DNA from: G965233625 sp965233625
GTDB taxonomy: Bacteria > Planctomycetota > Planctomycetia > Pirellulales > Pirellulaceae
Length of the DNA: 64,000 bases
Reading direction: 5' to 3'
Assembly: GCA_965233625.1 (NCBI GenBank)
Contig: OZ247499.1
Location: forward strand, 3,658,001-3,722,000
The position numbers and the translations under genes are program-made. Of the stretch, positions 25,255 through 33,459 are shown in pieces (the stretch's first letter is position 1; every line of letters starts with the position of its first letter). The notes beneath the pieces were generated by a model. The model searched no databases. It had not been told where the DNA came from and saw nothing but the letters and a program-made list of their open reading frames with translations.

Positions 25255-25325
25255 TGGACCTACCGGGAGTTGCACCCGGATTTCCGGCTTGCGACACCGG
25301 CGTCCTCCTATTGGACGATAAGCCC
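25255..25325 (-). tRNA. tRNA-Ala (anticodon CGC)
   Basis: 71 nt. The anticodon loop is GTCGCAA. The acceptor GGGCTTA/TAGGTCC carries G3-T70, the alanine identity pair, with discriminator A. The D-stem is GTCC/GGAC. The T-loop is TGCAACT, with G where T55 is normal. The acceptor also has a T-G wobble. Cloverleaf complete; confidence slightly lowered by the T-loop. Confidence 0.8.
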
Positions 25326-25370
25326 TTTTTTGACGCTGGCCGTCTGGATGGCCGGCGTGTTTTCCTCAGG

Positions 25371-25442
25371 CTCCGATGGAAGGATTCGAACCTTCAATAC
25401 ACGGTTTAACAGACCGCTGCCTTACCATTTGGCTACATCGGA
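25371..25442 (-). tRNA. tRNA-Asn (anticodon GTT)
   Basis: 72 nt. Perfect 7-bp acceptor TCCGATG/CATCGGA with discriminator G. Anticodon loop CTGTTAA. T-arm GAAGG-TTCGAAT-CCTTC. No encoded CCA. Confidence 0.96.
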
Positions 25443-25476
25443 AGAAGCAGACGCCGCCCGTTGGCAGCGCCACAAG

Positions 25477-25548
25477 AGTGTTCTGCGGGAATCGAACCCG
25501 CCTATCCAGGGTGGAAACCTGGCGCCTATGCCGATCGGCCAAGAACAC
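25477..25548 (-). tRNA. tRNA-Gly (anticodon TCC)
   Basis: 72 nt. Perfect acceptor GTGTTCT/AGAACAC with discriminator T. Anticodon stem CCAGG/CCTGG with loop TTTCCAC. T-arm GCGGG-TTCGATT-CCCGC. It is the first gene of the array in transcription order. Confidence 0.95.
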
Positions 25549-25931
25549 GTTTCAAAGGGAAGTGCAAAAATCAGGGCACGAAAAAACCCGCTGCCATCTG
25601 ACACCGGGTTTCAGCCAAACAGCTTTACCAGCAAGTGTCAGAACGCGGCGCCATGAGCGCGATACCCGGCAGCTGCCCCGCAGCCAGCCCGGCGCCCACG
25701 CCACGCATGATTCGCACTATGATTTGCCGCACTGATATTCATCGGATCCGTTTCCAGCTTCGTTGTTCTGTTTGTTTGCGTGATCACTTCCTCACGAAGC
25801 GATACCCAGATAGACGGACGATAGGGCGAAAGGTTCGGGGAATTTAAGGTTGTTTTCACATTCTGAGTTGAGAAGAATGATCACCGCGTGTTGAACCCGC
25901 ATACGGATCAGGCCAATTGACGGAGACGGTT
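25549..25931. other. intergenic region upstream of the tRNA array and barstar
   Basis: 383 bases between the divergent tRNA array and the barstar gene. It holds a minus-strand terminator-like hairpin (25581-25610) and a short minus-strand frame ending just before it. No tRNA promoter was recognised with confidence. Confidence 0.4.
25581..25610 (-). terminator. terminator-like hairpin upstream of the tRNA array
   Basis: Minus strand AACCCG (gtgtcagatggcag) CGGGTT followed by TTTTCG. It would insulate the tRNA array from transcripts coming from the right, or end a short transcript from 25611-25930. Confidence 0.5.
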
Positions 25932-26222
25932 ATGGAAGTCGTGATTAACGGAACAGAAATCGAAACAGAGGAAGACCTACACAAGACGATGGCGAAGGTT
26001 TTGGATCTTGGACCGTACTACGGGAGAAACCTGGCTGCTCTTTGGGATCGATTGACCACAGATGTGGACCGACCGTTGAATCTGCTTTGGATAGACTCTG
26101 CTCACAGCCGGGCTAAGTTAGGCGAAGAGCGATTCGCAAACATAGTTACGTTGCTGAAAGACGTTGAACAACAAGATGAGCAGCTTGGGTACGAAAACAG
26201 ATTCTCTTTCGAACTGAGTTAA
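25932..26222 (+). CDS. barstar family ribonuclease inhibitor (orphan)
   Basis: A 96-residue protein matching barstar along its length: VINGTEIETEEDLHKTMAKVL, then LGPYYGRNLAALWDRLT (barstar: YYGENLDALWD), the strand LNLLWIDSAHS, and the C-terminal helix LLKDVEQQDE. In barstar the YYG-N-ALWD helix and acidic residues plug the barnase active site. Here the inhibitory Asp region and Glu-rich tail are present. No barnase-like RNase gene is adjacent. The ATG at 25932 lies at the family start; GGAGACGG precedes it. It could be an immunity protein against RNase toxins of neighbours. Confidence 0.88.
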   Translation: MEVVINGTEIETEEDLHKTMAKVLDLGPYYGRNLAALWDRLTTDVDRPLNLLWIDSAHSRAKLGEERFANIVTLLKDVEQQDEQLGYENRFSFELS

Positions 26223-26426
26223 GAGCAACGGTTCTTGAAACCCTGCTCCAAAACAACCTGTACATCCAATGTACGCCGCCCGGCAAAAAACGCTCTTTCC
26301 AGCACGGTCTACTGGTAAATCTTGCCGCATTTACGCGGAAATTGGCTCTTTTCTGCATTTGGCCTGCGGATTGCGATAGAGGCTGCTAACTGGTCAACCT
26401 CTTCCCTTCCATGCAGGAAAGCACTC

Positions 26427-26750
26427 ATGCAAACTGTCACCGCCAAGCAAGGCCGTCGTTTTAAGAGAACCGCTACACGTACCGGCCGCCGGACACGGTT
26501 GCTCCGCCGGGCACGCGTTTTTGGGGCTGATGAGCAGGCTGCTAGAAGAGCGGAGAATCGCAGCCACCGTCCGACGCCGGCATCAGGCGCACAACAGCCG
26601 CCCATCGCTGAACAAGTGACAACACTGGTGGCAATGTCGCTGTGCGGGCTCAGCGTCTTCGCCATTTGCTTTTTCATGATGTCCGAGATCAACTCTATTC
26701 TCAGCCATTTCGGTATGGGTACGCTGGCAGACGCCTTTATGGGTCACTAA
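26427..26750 (+). CDS. small basic membrane protein
   Basis: A 107-residue protein. The first 45 residues are strongly basic (KQGRRFKRTATRTGRRTRLL), then comes a polar linker, one transmembrane helix (about 70-92, VAMSLCGLSVFAICFFMM) and a short tail. AGGAA precedes ATG 26427 by about seven bases, so the longer in-frame start at 26322 is rejected. No family recognised. It lies in the AT-richer segment beside the tRNA array. Confidence 0.55.
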   Translation: MQTVTAKQGRRFKRTATRTGRRTRLLRRARVFGADEQAARRAENRSHRPTPASGAQQPPIAEQVTTLVAMSLCGLSVFAICFFMMSEINSILSHFGMGTLADAFMGH

Positions 26751-26799
26751 CGGATGTGAGGTTCGCAGCAAAGGTTCCCCGAAAAAAGAAGTAGCACCA

Positions 26800-26830
26800 C
26801 AATCACAAATCGAACTGGGTAGGAGTATCG
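26800..26830 (+). promoter_or_regulatory. 31-base leader duplicated before both TIGR03000 genes
   Basis: The bases immediately before the ATG (caatcacaaatcgaactggg, then taggagtatcg) are identical to 28528-28558 before the second copy. The stretch includes the AGGAG ribosome-binding site. Confidence 0.8.
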
Positions 26831-28465
26831 ATGTTCAAAAAATTTTCCGCTGGCGTTGTGTGCCTATTATGTACCTGGCAACTTGTTGAAACGGCATCGG
26901 CGCAACAGACCGCCGGTCCGGGCCGGCTTCAAGTATCTGTACCTGCAAACGCCAGCGTCTACATCAACAACCGGAAGACAAATAGCGGGGGCGCCCTCAG
27001 ACGGTTTGAAAGCCCAGGTCTGCTCCCAGGTAAGCAATACGTTTACGAAATCCGGGTTGTCATCAATCAACCGGGCAAGAAGCTAGAGCAGACGAAACGC
27101 GTAGTACTCCGTTCCAATGAGGAGAAACGAGTTGTCTTTTACTCTCGAGAATTGACGGAAAAGAATCCGCCAGGAAGAGTTGTAGCGGAGAAAGTCACGG
27201 AGCCAGATAAAAAAACGCCGAAATTTACCAAGCCACATGTTGTCTTGGATTTAGACGGCGCGATCAACGAAAAATCTGTGACTTTTAGCCCCGATGGATC
27301 TTGTTTTACAACTTTGTCGAAAGACAAACCGCGAGACCTGACCGTCTGGGACGCAGCTACTGGTAAGAAAAGATTCACTATTCCCAATTTCGGATCTGGC
27401 TATCCGTTTAGTAGACGTCACGCTTTTCGTAGAGATAGTCAAGCGCTTGCATTTCCCAACGGCGAAGTCGTTGCAATTTATGACACGCAAAGCGGGGAGG
27501 TTGTTGCGAAGTTAGCGCATCCTGGCGTCAATATTATCAGCTTCTCGCACAATGCAGACTTTTTGTTTTCATATCATTTCGATAGAAAAAAACACCCATT
27601 ACTTCCCCTAACCGTGCGGATGTGGGAAGCCAGAAACTGGACCCAGAAGCTAAAAACTCGCGACGAAACGGTGCCGCTATTGGCTCCGGCGATTTCAGAC
27701 GACGGTCAGTATGTCGCCGCGATTGAAGCTCCCAAAAAGGCAAAGCCGAAACTCAGAATCTGGGAAGTTGAAACAGGCAAGGAGCGGACGGCGCCGGAAC
27801 TTGAGAAGGGGGTCTACGCTGGTATTCCCGTGTTTCTATCTGGAAGTCACGACCTGTTTGTGCCCGGCGTAACGCTATGGGACGTTGCAACCGGTAACAA
27901 GAAAATACTTCCCAAGGATCTGAAACCAGTAGCTTCGAGTTTTAGCTTTCTTATTGAAGGGGCCGCGATGAAGAGGGCTGCTGAAATCGAGGAAGGGAAG
28001 ATCGTCGTGCGGAGTGCTGACGGTAGGGTGACCGGAAGATTTCCTCATCCATTCAACAAATCAAACGAAAATTTGCGATGCTTCGATGAAGCATTGGTCG
28101 TCACAAAGAATCGAGATTTAACAGAGAGGGATTCTGTTATTCTGGATCCCGACACCGGTCGTCAGATGGTTTCGCTAGCTCACGAAGGTGAACTTGTACT
28201 CAATTCCACCGGCGAATATGTGGCAAACGTTGTCCGGCAGAAGCCATTTGAACGCGATGGCGGAGGCCTGGAAATTCGCGAAACACGGACGGGATTTCTG
28301 TTGGCCCGCATACGTTACTACGGAGGGCCACCCTACGAGGGGCAAAACAGGATAAAATTCGCCCCGGGTGGCAAATACCTGGCGATTGCGGGCACAAATT
28401 CCGTCGAGCTCTGGGATATCAGTAAACTTGTTGAACGGAGAAAGCCCGTCCCTTCCGAAAGGTAG
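26831..28465 (+). CDS. secreted TIGR03000-domain/WD40-like propeller protein, copy 1
   Basis: A 544-residue protein: signal peptide 1-24 (FSAGVVCLLCTWQLVETASA), then the Planctomycetes-restricted TIGR03000 domain at about 32-105 (VSVPANASVYINNRKTNSGG, FESPGLLPGKQYVYEIRVVI, TKRVVLRSNEEKRVVF), then a beta-propeller of WD40-like blades (VTFSPDGSCFTTLSKD, LTVWDAATGKKRFTI, LAIAGTNSVELWDISK). The propeller suggests a protein-binding scaffold outside the cytoplasm; the ligand is unknown. The first ~103 residues differ from copy 2 at only about five positions while the propellers have diverged widely. Confidence 0.85.
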   Translation: MFKKFSAGVVCLLCTWQLVETASAQQTAGPGRLQVSVPANASVYINNRKTNSGGALRRFESPGLLPGKQYVYEIRVVINQPGKKLEQTKRVVLRSNEEKRVVFYSRELTEKNPPGRVVAEKVTEPDKKTPKFTKPHVVLDLDGAINEKSVTFSPDGSCFTTLSKDKPRDLTVWDAATGKKRFTIPNFGSGYPFSRRHAFRRDSQALAFPNGEVVAIYDTQSGEVVAKLAHPGVNIISFSHNADFLFSYHFDRKKHPLLPLTVRMWEARNWTQKLKTRDETVPLLAPAISDDGQYVAAIEAPKKAKPKLRIWEVETGKERTAPELEKGVYAGIPVFLSGSHDLFVPGVTLWDVATGNKKILPKDLKPVASSFSFLIEGAAMKRAAEIEEGKIVVRSADGRVTGRFPHPFNKSNENLRCFDEALVVTKNRDLTERDSVILDPDTGRQMVSLAHEGELVLNSTGEYVANVVRQKPFERDGGGLEIRETRTGFLLARIRYYGGPPYEGQNRIKFAPGGKYLAIAGTNSVELWDISKLVERRKPVPSER

Positions 28466-28527
28466 GCAGATCACCTGCCGGGGTCGTATGTTCGAGTTCC
28501 GGGAATGTACGTTTTAAGGCGAGTGGG

Positions 28528-28558
28528 CAATCACAAATCGAACTGGGTAGGAGTATCG
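28528..28558 (+). promoter_or_regulatory. duplicated 31-base leader before copy 2
   Basis: Identical to 26800-26830, including the AGGAG ribosome-binding site, so the duplication unit reached upstream of the gene. Confidence 0.8.
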
Positions 28559-30154
28559 ATGTTCAAACAGCTTTCCGCCGGCGTTGTGTGTCTTCTATGT
28601 ACCTGGCAACTTGTCGAAACGGCATCGGCGCAACAGACCGCCGGCCCCGGCCGGCTTCAGATATCTGTACCTGCAAACGCCAGCGTCTACATCAACAACC
28701 GGAAGACGAATAGCGGGGGCGCCCTCAGACGGTTTGAAAGTCCAGGTCTGCTCCCAGGTAAGGAGTACGTTTACGAAATCCGGGTTGTCATCAATCAACC
28801 GGGCAAGAAGCTAGAGCAGACGAAACGCGTTGTACTCCGTTCCAGTGAAGAGAAACGAGTTGTCTTTGACCTGAAGGAAATGGCGGAAGCGAATGCTGTA
28901 AAAAGAGTTGCAGCCAAAGAAATCACGGAGCCAGAGAAAGAAACGCCCCAAGGTCCACTGCCACACGCCGTGCTCGATTTGGACGGACCAATCTATCCAT
29001 ACTCCATTGCTTTCAGCCCCGATGGAGCGTGCCTTACAACTTTGTCAAACACCAAAACACCAGAACTCACCATTTGGGATGTCGCCACCGGCAAGAAGAG
29101 ATTCACGGTTCCAACTGGCGGATCTGAATATGTGTTTCGCAAAAATGGGCAAGTACTCGCGGCTAGCAACGGGGAATTCGTCGCGATCTATAACGTGAAA
29201 AGCGGAAGGTCTGTCGCCAAGCTGCAGCATCCTGGAGTCAGGAGCATCGAATTTATACCCAAAACAGATTTGTTGATTACCAGTGCTTACGAAACGAAAT
29301 TGTACGATTACTTCCCAGAAGTGAAACTGAAACTGTGGGATACGAAAACCTGGTCGCAGATTGGTAAGAAGCTCGACAAGCATATGCCGTTGCGTTTTTC
29401 GGCCATTTCAGACGACGGTAAGTTTGTCGCTGGCGTGAAACTTGATGGTAAACGACGGCAAAGTTTAGGAATCTGGGAAGTCCAGACAGGTGAACCACAG
29501 CCAACGCCACCCCCGGAATCACTCCTTTTGATCAACCACGGACTTGGTGGTTGCGCATTTCTTGCTGGCAGCCATGACTTGTGGACGCCAGGTTGTATAT
29601 GGAATGTTTCCACGCGTAAGCAAAGAGATATACCTGACAACTTCAAACCTTCTGGCTATGAATGGAATGGCATCCGTATCGCGCCGCCAACATCCAGCAG
29701 GATAACTGAGGTCTCACAACGCAGGATTGAGATCCGGGATCCGTCAGGAAAAAAACTGAGAGAGTACCCTCATCCCTTCCCCGTACGTAACGAGACACTC
29801 CAGGTCTTCGACAAAGCCATAGCGATCACGCAAAATCGTCAAACCAACGCCCTGCACGACAGCACGGTTATCCTGAATCCTGATACCGGCCGTCGATTGA
29901 TGGAGGTGCGTCACGAAGGCGCGGCAGCGTTTAATTCAACAGGAGAGCTGGTAGCAACGATACGAAAGCCAGATAGGCTTTTAAAGCAGCAAGGGGCGAA
30001 TACGGAAGTCCGGAAAACACAGACAGGCGCTCTGATAGCACGTTTTCCCTGTGAGAAATCGGATACGCTGAAACTTGACCCCAGCGGCAAATTTCTGGCA
30101 ATTGCTGGCAAAAATTCAGTCAAGCTCTGGGATATAAGCAAACTTGATAAATGA
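28559..30154 (+). CDS. secreted TIGR03000-domain/WD40-like propeller protein, copy 2
   Basis: A 531-residue paralog of the gene before it. Signal peptide and TIGR03000 domain (about 32-105) are nearly identical to copy 1. The propeller keeps the blade pattern (IAFSPDGACLTTLSNT, LTIWDVATGKKRFTV, LKLDPSGKFLAIAGKNSVKL) but its loops and most surface positions are replaced. ATG 28559 is chosen because it aligns exactly with copy 1 and its leader; an ATG at 28505 in the same frame would add unrelated residues. The two lie about 90 bases apart and probably share transcription. Confidence 0.85.
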   Translation: MFKQLSAGVVCLLCTWQLVETASAQQTAGPGRLQISVPANASVYINNRKTNSGGALRRFESPGLLPGKEYVYEIRVVINQPGKKLEQTKRVVLRSSEEKRVVFDLKEMAEANAVKRVAAKEITEPEKETPQGPLPHAVLDLDGPIYPYSIAFSPDGACLTTLSNTKTPELTIWDVATGKKRFTVPTGGSEYVFRKNGQVLAASNGEFVAIYNVKSGRSVAKLQHPGVRSIEFIPKTDLLITSAYETKLYDYFPEVKLKLWDTKTWSQIGKKLDKHMPLRFSAISDDGKFVAGVKLDGKRRQSLGIWEVQTGEPQPTPPPESLLLINHGLGGCAFLAGSHDLWTPGCIWNVSTRKQRDIPDNFKPSGYEWNGIRIAPPTSSRITEVSQRRIEIRDPSGKKLREYPHPFPVRNETLQVFDKAIAITQNRQTNALHDSTVILNPDTGRRLMEVRHEGAAAFNSTGELVATIRKPDRLLKQQGANTEVRKTQTGALIARFPCEKSDTLKLDPSGKFLAIAGKNSVKLWDISKLDK

Positions 30155-30199
30155 CGCAAACCCGATGGGGCCAAAAGACGGTGAAAGAAGAATCCAATA

Positions 30200-30742
30200 T
30201 CATGGCATTGGCGGGAAGATGTAGGGGATAAGCCGCGCGATGTTGCGTGCGTCGTCGATGCCGCGGTGATGGGTTCCGCTGAAGCGTAGCCCGGCTGCCT
30301 TCATGGCTGCGCGGACGCCCTGCGGCTTTCTTCCGTTGGCCCAGGCGAACTTTTTTTTCAGATTTACGTGTTTGTCGCCAAACGGGTAAATGGCGTTGTG
30401 GTATTCACAGTCGCGCTCTAGCTGGTGGCGATCGTAGTTGCCCCATGAACAGAATAGCGGCGAGGGGTAAGCCTGCGTCCAGGCAACGGAGTCTTCCAGA
30501 ACCTCCGGGAAGGTGAGGGCGTTGTCAACATCGTGTTGCCGGATGCTTGTTAACTCGCGGCAGAACGCGGTGAGAAATTCGTTGCGCACCGGCCTGACAA
30601 ATGACTGATATTCGTCGACGGATTGCTGGGTGCGTGCATCGACCATGACGGCGCCGATTTCGATGATCTCCATTTCTTCGCGTCGCACCGAGCCGTCGTT
30701 GGAACAAGTGGCTTCGAAATCAATAACAAGATAGTTTTCCAT
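30200..30742 (-). CDS. DEDDh 3'-5' exonuclease (KapD/ERI-1-like)
   Basis: A 180-residue single-domain exonuclease. Exo I is YLVIDFEATC (Asp8, Glu10), Exo II is in FCSWGNYDRHQLE with its Asp, and Exo III is HHRGIDDARNIARL with His and Asp, which defines the DEDDh class. It resembles stand-alone KapD and ERI-1-type enzymes that trim RNA 3' ends more than DNA polymerase proofreading subunits. Substrate unproven. It converges with the propeller gene across about 45 bases. Confidence 0.9.
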   Translation of the reverse strand: MENYLVIDFEATCSNDGSVRREEMEIIEIGAVMVDARTQQSVDEYQSFVRPVRNEFLTAFCRELTSIRQHDVDNALTFPEVLEDSVAWTQAYPSPLFCSWGNYDRHQLERDCEYHNAIYPFGDKHVNLKKKFAWANGRKPQGVRAAMKAAGLRFSGTHHRGIDDARNIARLIPYIFPPMP

Positions 30743-30968
30743 TCACCTACCGTTTTCAACATTCAATTAAACCGCTGCCGAAACCGCAGCGTTTGTTTTG
30801 TATAAACGGTCAAACTGTCAGGATTTTCTGCGCAGGCTGTTAAGATTGATAGCGCCCGCTTGGCCGTACGGGCGGCGCTGGATTACAACGGACGGTTGAT
30901 CCATTCCTGCAAACACGAGACACACAAAGAGCGCTGCGATGCCTGACAGACCATCTACGGGAGACTCC

Positions 30969-31850
30969 ATGCGAATCGGGCGGCGTGCGGTTCTGCAGGG
31001 CGGCACATTACTGCTGGGAGCCACAACCATGCCCTCGCAACTATTCTCTGCCGAAGAAACGGCAGCGCTGCGTATCGGGCTTGTGACCGACATGCATTAC
31101 GCTGACAAGGCGCCGGCGGGCACACGGCACTACCGCGAGACGCTGGATAAAGTGCAGGAAGCTGGTCTCCACTTTGAGAAGCATAAGATTCAGATGCTGG
31201 TCGAACTCGGCGACTTCATTGACGCTGCAGACACCGTCGCCACAGAGCAGAAGTATCTGAAAACCATCAACCGCGAATTTTCCGCGATCTGCAAACAGCG
31301 GCACTACGTGCTGGGCAATCACTGCGTGGATACGCTGACCAAGAACGAGTTTCTGGGCGGTGTCGAACAGCAGAAGTCTTACTATTCATTCGACCAGGGC
31401 GGCATTCACATTGTGATTCTCGACGCCTGTTTCCGCAGCGACGGCGTGGCCTATCAGCGGAAGAACTTCAAATGGACCGACGCCAACATTCCGGCTGCGG
31501 AACTGGAATGGTTGAAGGCGGATCTGCAGGGCACAACGCTGCCCGTGATCGTCTTCGCCCACCAGCGGCTCGATGTGCAGAACAATCATGGCGTGAAGAA
31601 TAACGCCGCCGTCCGCAAGATTCTGGAAGCTGATGGCAACGTGCTGGCCGTGTTTCAAGGGCATAGTCACCAGAACGATCTGAAAGAGATCGGCGGCATT
31701 CACTATTGCACGCTACGAGCGATGGTCGAAGGCGCGGGCGAAGCAAACAACGGCTACTCGCTCTTGGAAGTTACGCCCACCGGCGCCATCAAGATCCAGG
31801 GCTTCCGCAAACAACAGCCCTACCAATGGGCCGGCTTGAAGCAAAAATAA
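30969..31850 (+). CDS. Tat-exported metallophosphoesterase
   Basis: A 293-residue calcineurin-like phosphoesterase with Tat leader (GRRAVLQGGTLLLGA). Metal motifs in order: VTDMHYADK (D-x-H form), LVELGDFIDAADT, YVLGNHCVD (GNH), VIVFAHQRLD, FQGHSHQNDL (GHxH). ATG 30969 has GGGAGA ahead of it and begins directly at the Tat signal; an ATG 30 bases earlier adds only ten residues. Its substrate could be a phosphodiester or nucleotide outside the cytoplasm. Confidence 0.87.
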   Translation: MRIGRRAVLQGGTLLLGATTMPSQLFSAEETAALRIGLVTDMHYADKAPAGTRHYRETLDKVQEAGLHFEKHKIQMLVELGDFIDAADTVATEQKYLKTINREFSAICKQRHYVLGNHCVDTLTKNEFLGGVEQQKSYYSFDQGGIHIVILDACFRSDGVAYQRKNFKWTDANIPAAELEWLKADLQGTTLPVIVFAHQRLDVQNNHGVKNNAAVRKILEADGNVLAVFQGHSHQNDLKEIGGIHYCTLRAMVEGAGEANNGYSLLEVTPTGAIKIQGFRKQQPYQWAGLKQK

Positions 31851-31883
31851 AAGCGAGCAAACCACGGTAAGGCTTGCTCGCTT
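31846..31883 (-). terminator. Rho-independent terminator of the Cys-rich protein gene
   Basis: Stem AAGCGAGCAA / TTGCTCGCTT. On the minus strand the right arm runs into TTTTATTTTTGC. On the plus strand there is no T tract, so it serves the minus-strand gene. Confidence 0.8.
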
Positions 31884-31911
31884 GGTGAAATTCGCTCGAT
31901 GAGAATGCCGT

Positions 31912-33159
31912 TTAACGGGATTCGCCAAAGCGGATCAGCGTGCCTGGCAGCAGACGCGGTTCTTTGGCCGTAGCAGAAGGTTTCTGCCCGGCGTCGGCTG
32001 GCTTGTTGCGTGGTTGCCAGTACAGCTTGGAGGTTTCCTGCGGGGCGGCTTCCTGCTGCTCTGGGCTAAGCGTGCGTGGCTCTGCGGTTTCTTTGGCGGG
32101 AGCAGGCGCGGCCATCGTGGGTTGATTGCCGCCACGTAGTTCCAGGAAGAACTTGTTGAGCAGTTGATTGTGGCCCACCGCTTTCACATCCTTGGCGCCG
32201 GTGGAAGCATCGAGGGCAGGACCGTCAAACGGCACTGCGGGGGCTTCCGGGTCGGCGGCTGGCGGCGCGGCGTCTGCTGGCGCGGGCACTGCCGGGGCGG
32301 GAGCCGCAGGAGGAGCGGACGGATCGTCTTTGAAAGGATTGGGCGGTGCGGCTTCGTCTGCGGGCTCTGGCGTGGCGGCTGGTTCGACCGGGATCATTTC
32401 CATTTCAGTTTCAGGCTTCACCATGGGCGCCGGCTGATGGGAATGCGGCTGGTACGAAGGCTGATAGCTGGGCACGGGTTGCAGCGGCGCCGGGGCCGTT
32501 GCGGTAGGTTCGTCTTCCAGGTCCGAGCACGATCCGCCCGCACAGGCGGGGGCAGGTTCGCCCTGGCAACCGCACGATGGCTCTGCGGTGCACGATTCGC
32601 ATGGCGCGTCGCAGCAGCCGGTGTCGCAGCAGCTTGTCTTTTTGCCGCTCATCTTTTTCTTCAGCCAGACCAGCAGGCCCCATTTGCACTTCTTGTCGGT
32701 GGCGCCGCAGCAGGTTGCCGCGTCGCAGCACGATGGCGCTTCGCAGCCGCAGGCAGGTTCCGCCTCACAACCGCAGGAAGCAGGCTGCTCACAACCGCAG
32801 GATGGAGCCGAGGTGCAGGCCGGTTCGCTACAACAGCCTTTCTTCTTCTTGAAGGCGCCCAGGGCGGAGTGGAAGCTGGTGAGCATGCCGGTGTAGCGTT
32901 TTTTGGGCTGACAGCTATCGCAGTGCTGGCAGTGGCTGCCACAGGTTTCACAAGGGTCGTAGCCGATCCACAGATCTGGATTGCGGCAGGCAGGGCCCGA
33001 TGCCGCGTTGTAACTGGACTGAAGCGAACCAGGCAGGGGGCGGGCGACGGCGCCAAACTGCAACGCAGCAGGCGCGACACGCAGACGCTGCGCCCATCCT
33101 GGGCGTTGGCAGACGATCAGCGCAGAAAACGCCATCAGGCCGAGAAGAGCGTATCTCAT
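31912..33159 (-). CDS. exported Cys-rich, Pro/Ala-rich protein
   Basis: A 415-residue protein with signal peptide (RYALLGLMAFSALIVCQRPGWA). Residues about 65-210 are extremely Cys-rich in CxxC, CC and CGCE patterns (DPCETCGSHCQHCDSCQPK, SCGCEAEPACGCEAPSCC, TSCCDTGCCDAPCESC), mixed with Lys clusters. The following ~120 residues are Pro/Ala/Glu low complexity. The C-terminal 90 residues are more normal (HNQLLNKFFLELRGGN). ATG 33159 puts the signal peptide at the N-terminus; the longer frame is rejected. Such Cys-rich secreted proteins are typical of planctomycete envelopes, but no function is known. Confidence 0.7.
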   Translation of the reverse strand: MRYALLGLMAFSALIVCQRPGWAQRLRVAPAALQFGAVARPLPGSLQSSYNAASGPACRNPDLWIGYDPCETCGSHCQHCDSCQPKKRYTGMLTSFHSALGAFKKKKGCCSEPACTSAPSCGCEQPASCGCEAEPACGCEAPSCCDAATCCGATDKKCKWGLLVWLKKKMSGKKTSCCDTGCCDAPCESCTAEPSCGCQGEPAPACAGGSCSDLEDEPTATAPAPLQPVPSYQPSYQPHSHQPAPMVKPETEMEMIPVEPAATPEPADEAAPPNPFKDDPSAPPAAPAPAVPAPADAAPPAADPEAPAVPFDGPALDASTGAKDVKAVGHNQLLNKFFLELRGGNQPTMAAPAPAKETAEPRTLSPEQQEAAPQETSKLYWQPRNKPADAGQKPSATAKEPRLLPGTLIRFGESR

Positions 33160-33459
33160 GGAAGAGACTCCGTTGACTTTGGAGGTGGAACGCAAAAGAA
33201 GCGGCGGCGAGCACGCTCCGGCAAGCACAGCTGCGCATCCTGCGCACTGCATCGTTCAGGTTCTGCTATCGAACCGCTACCGTCGTTACGAGCAGCTTTT
33301 CCAGAGCAACCGGCAGCGGCAACGGAAACAGCCCATCTTACGCAGGCGTAACCTTCCAGCTATTCCGCCCGTTCAGTCGCGGATATGTCCTGGCAATACG
33401 CGGCAGGCGACTATAATGCAGCGTTGCCTTTTGCCCGTTCATCCCGCTGTTGTGCTGCT

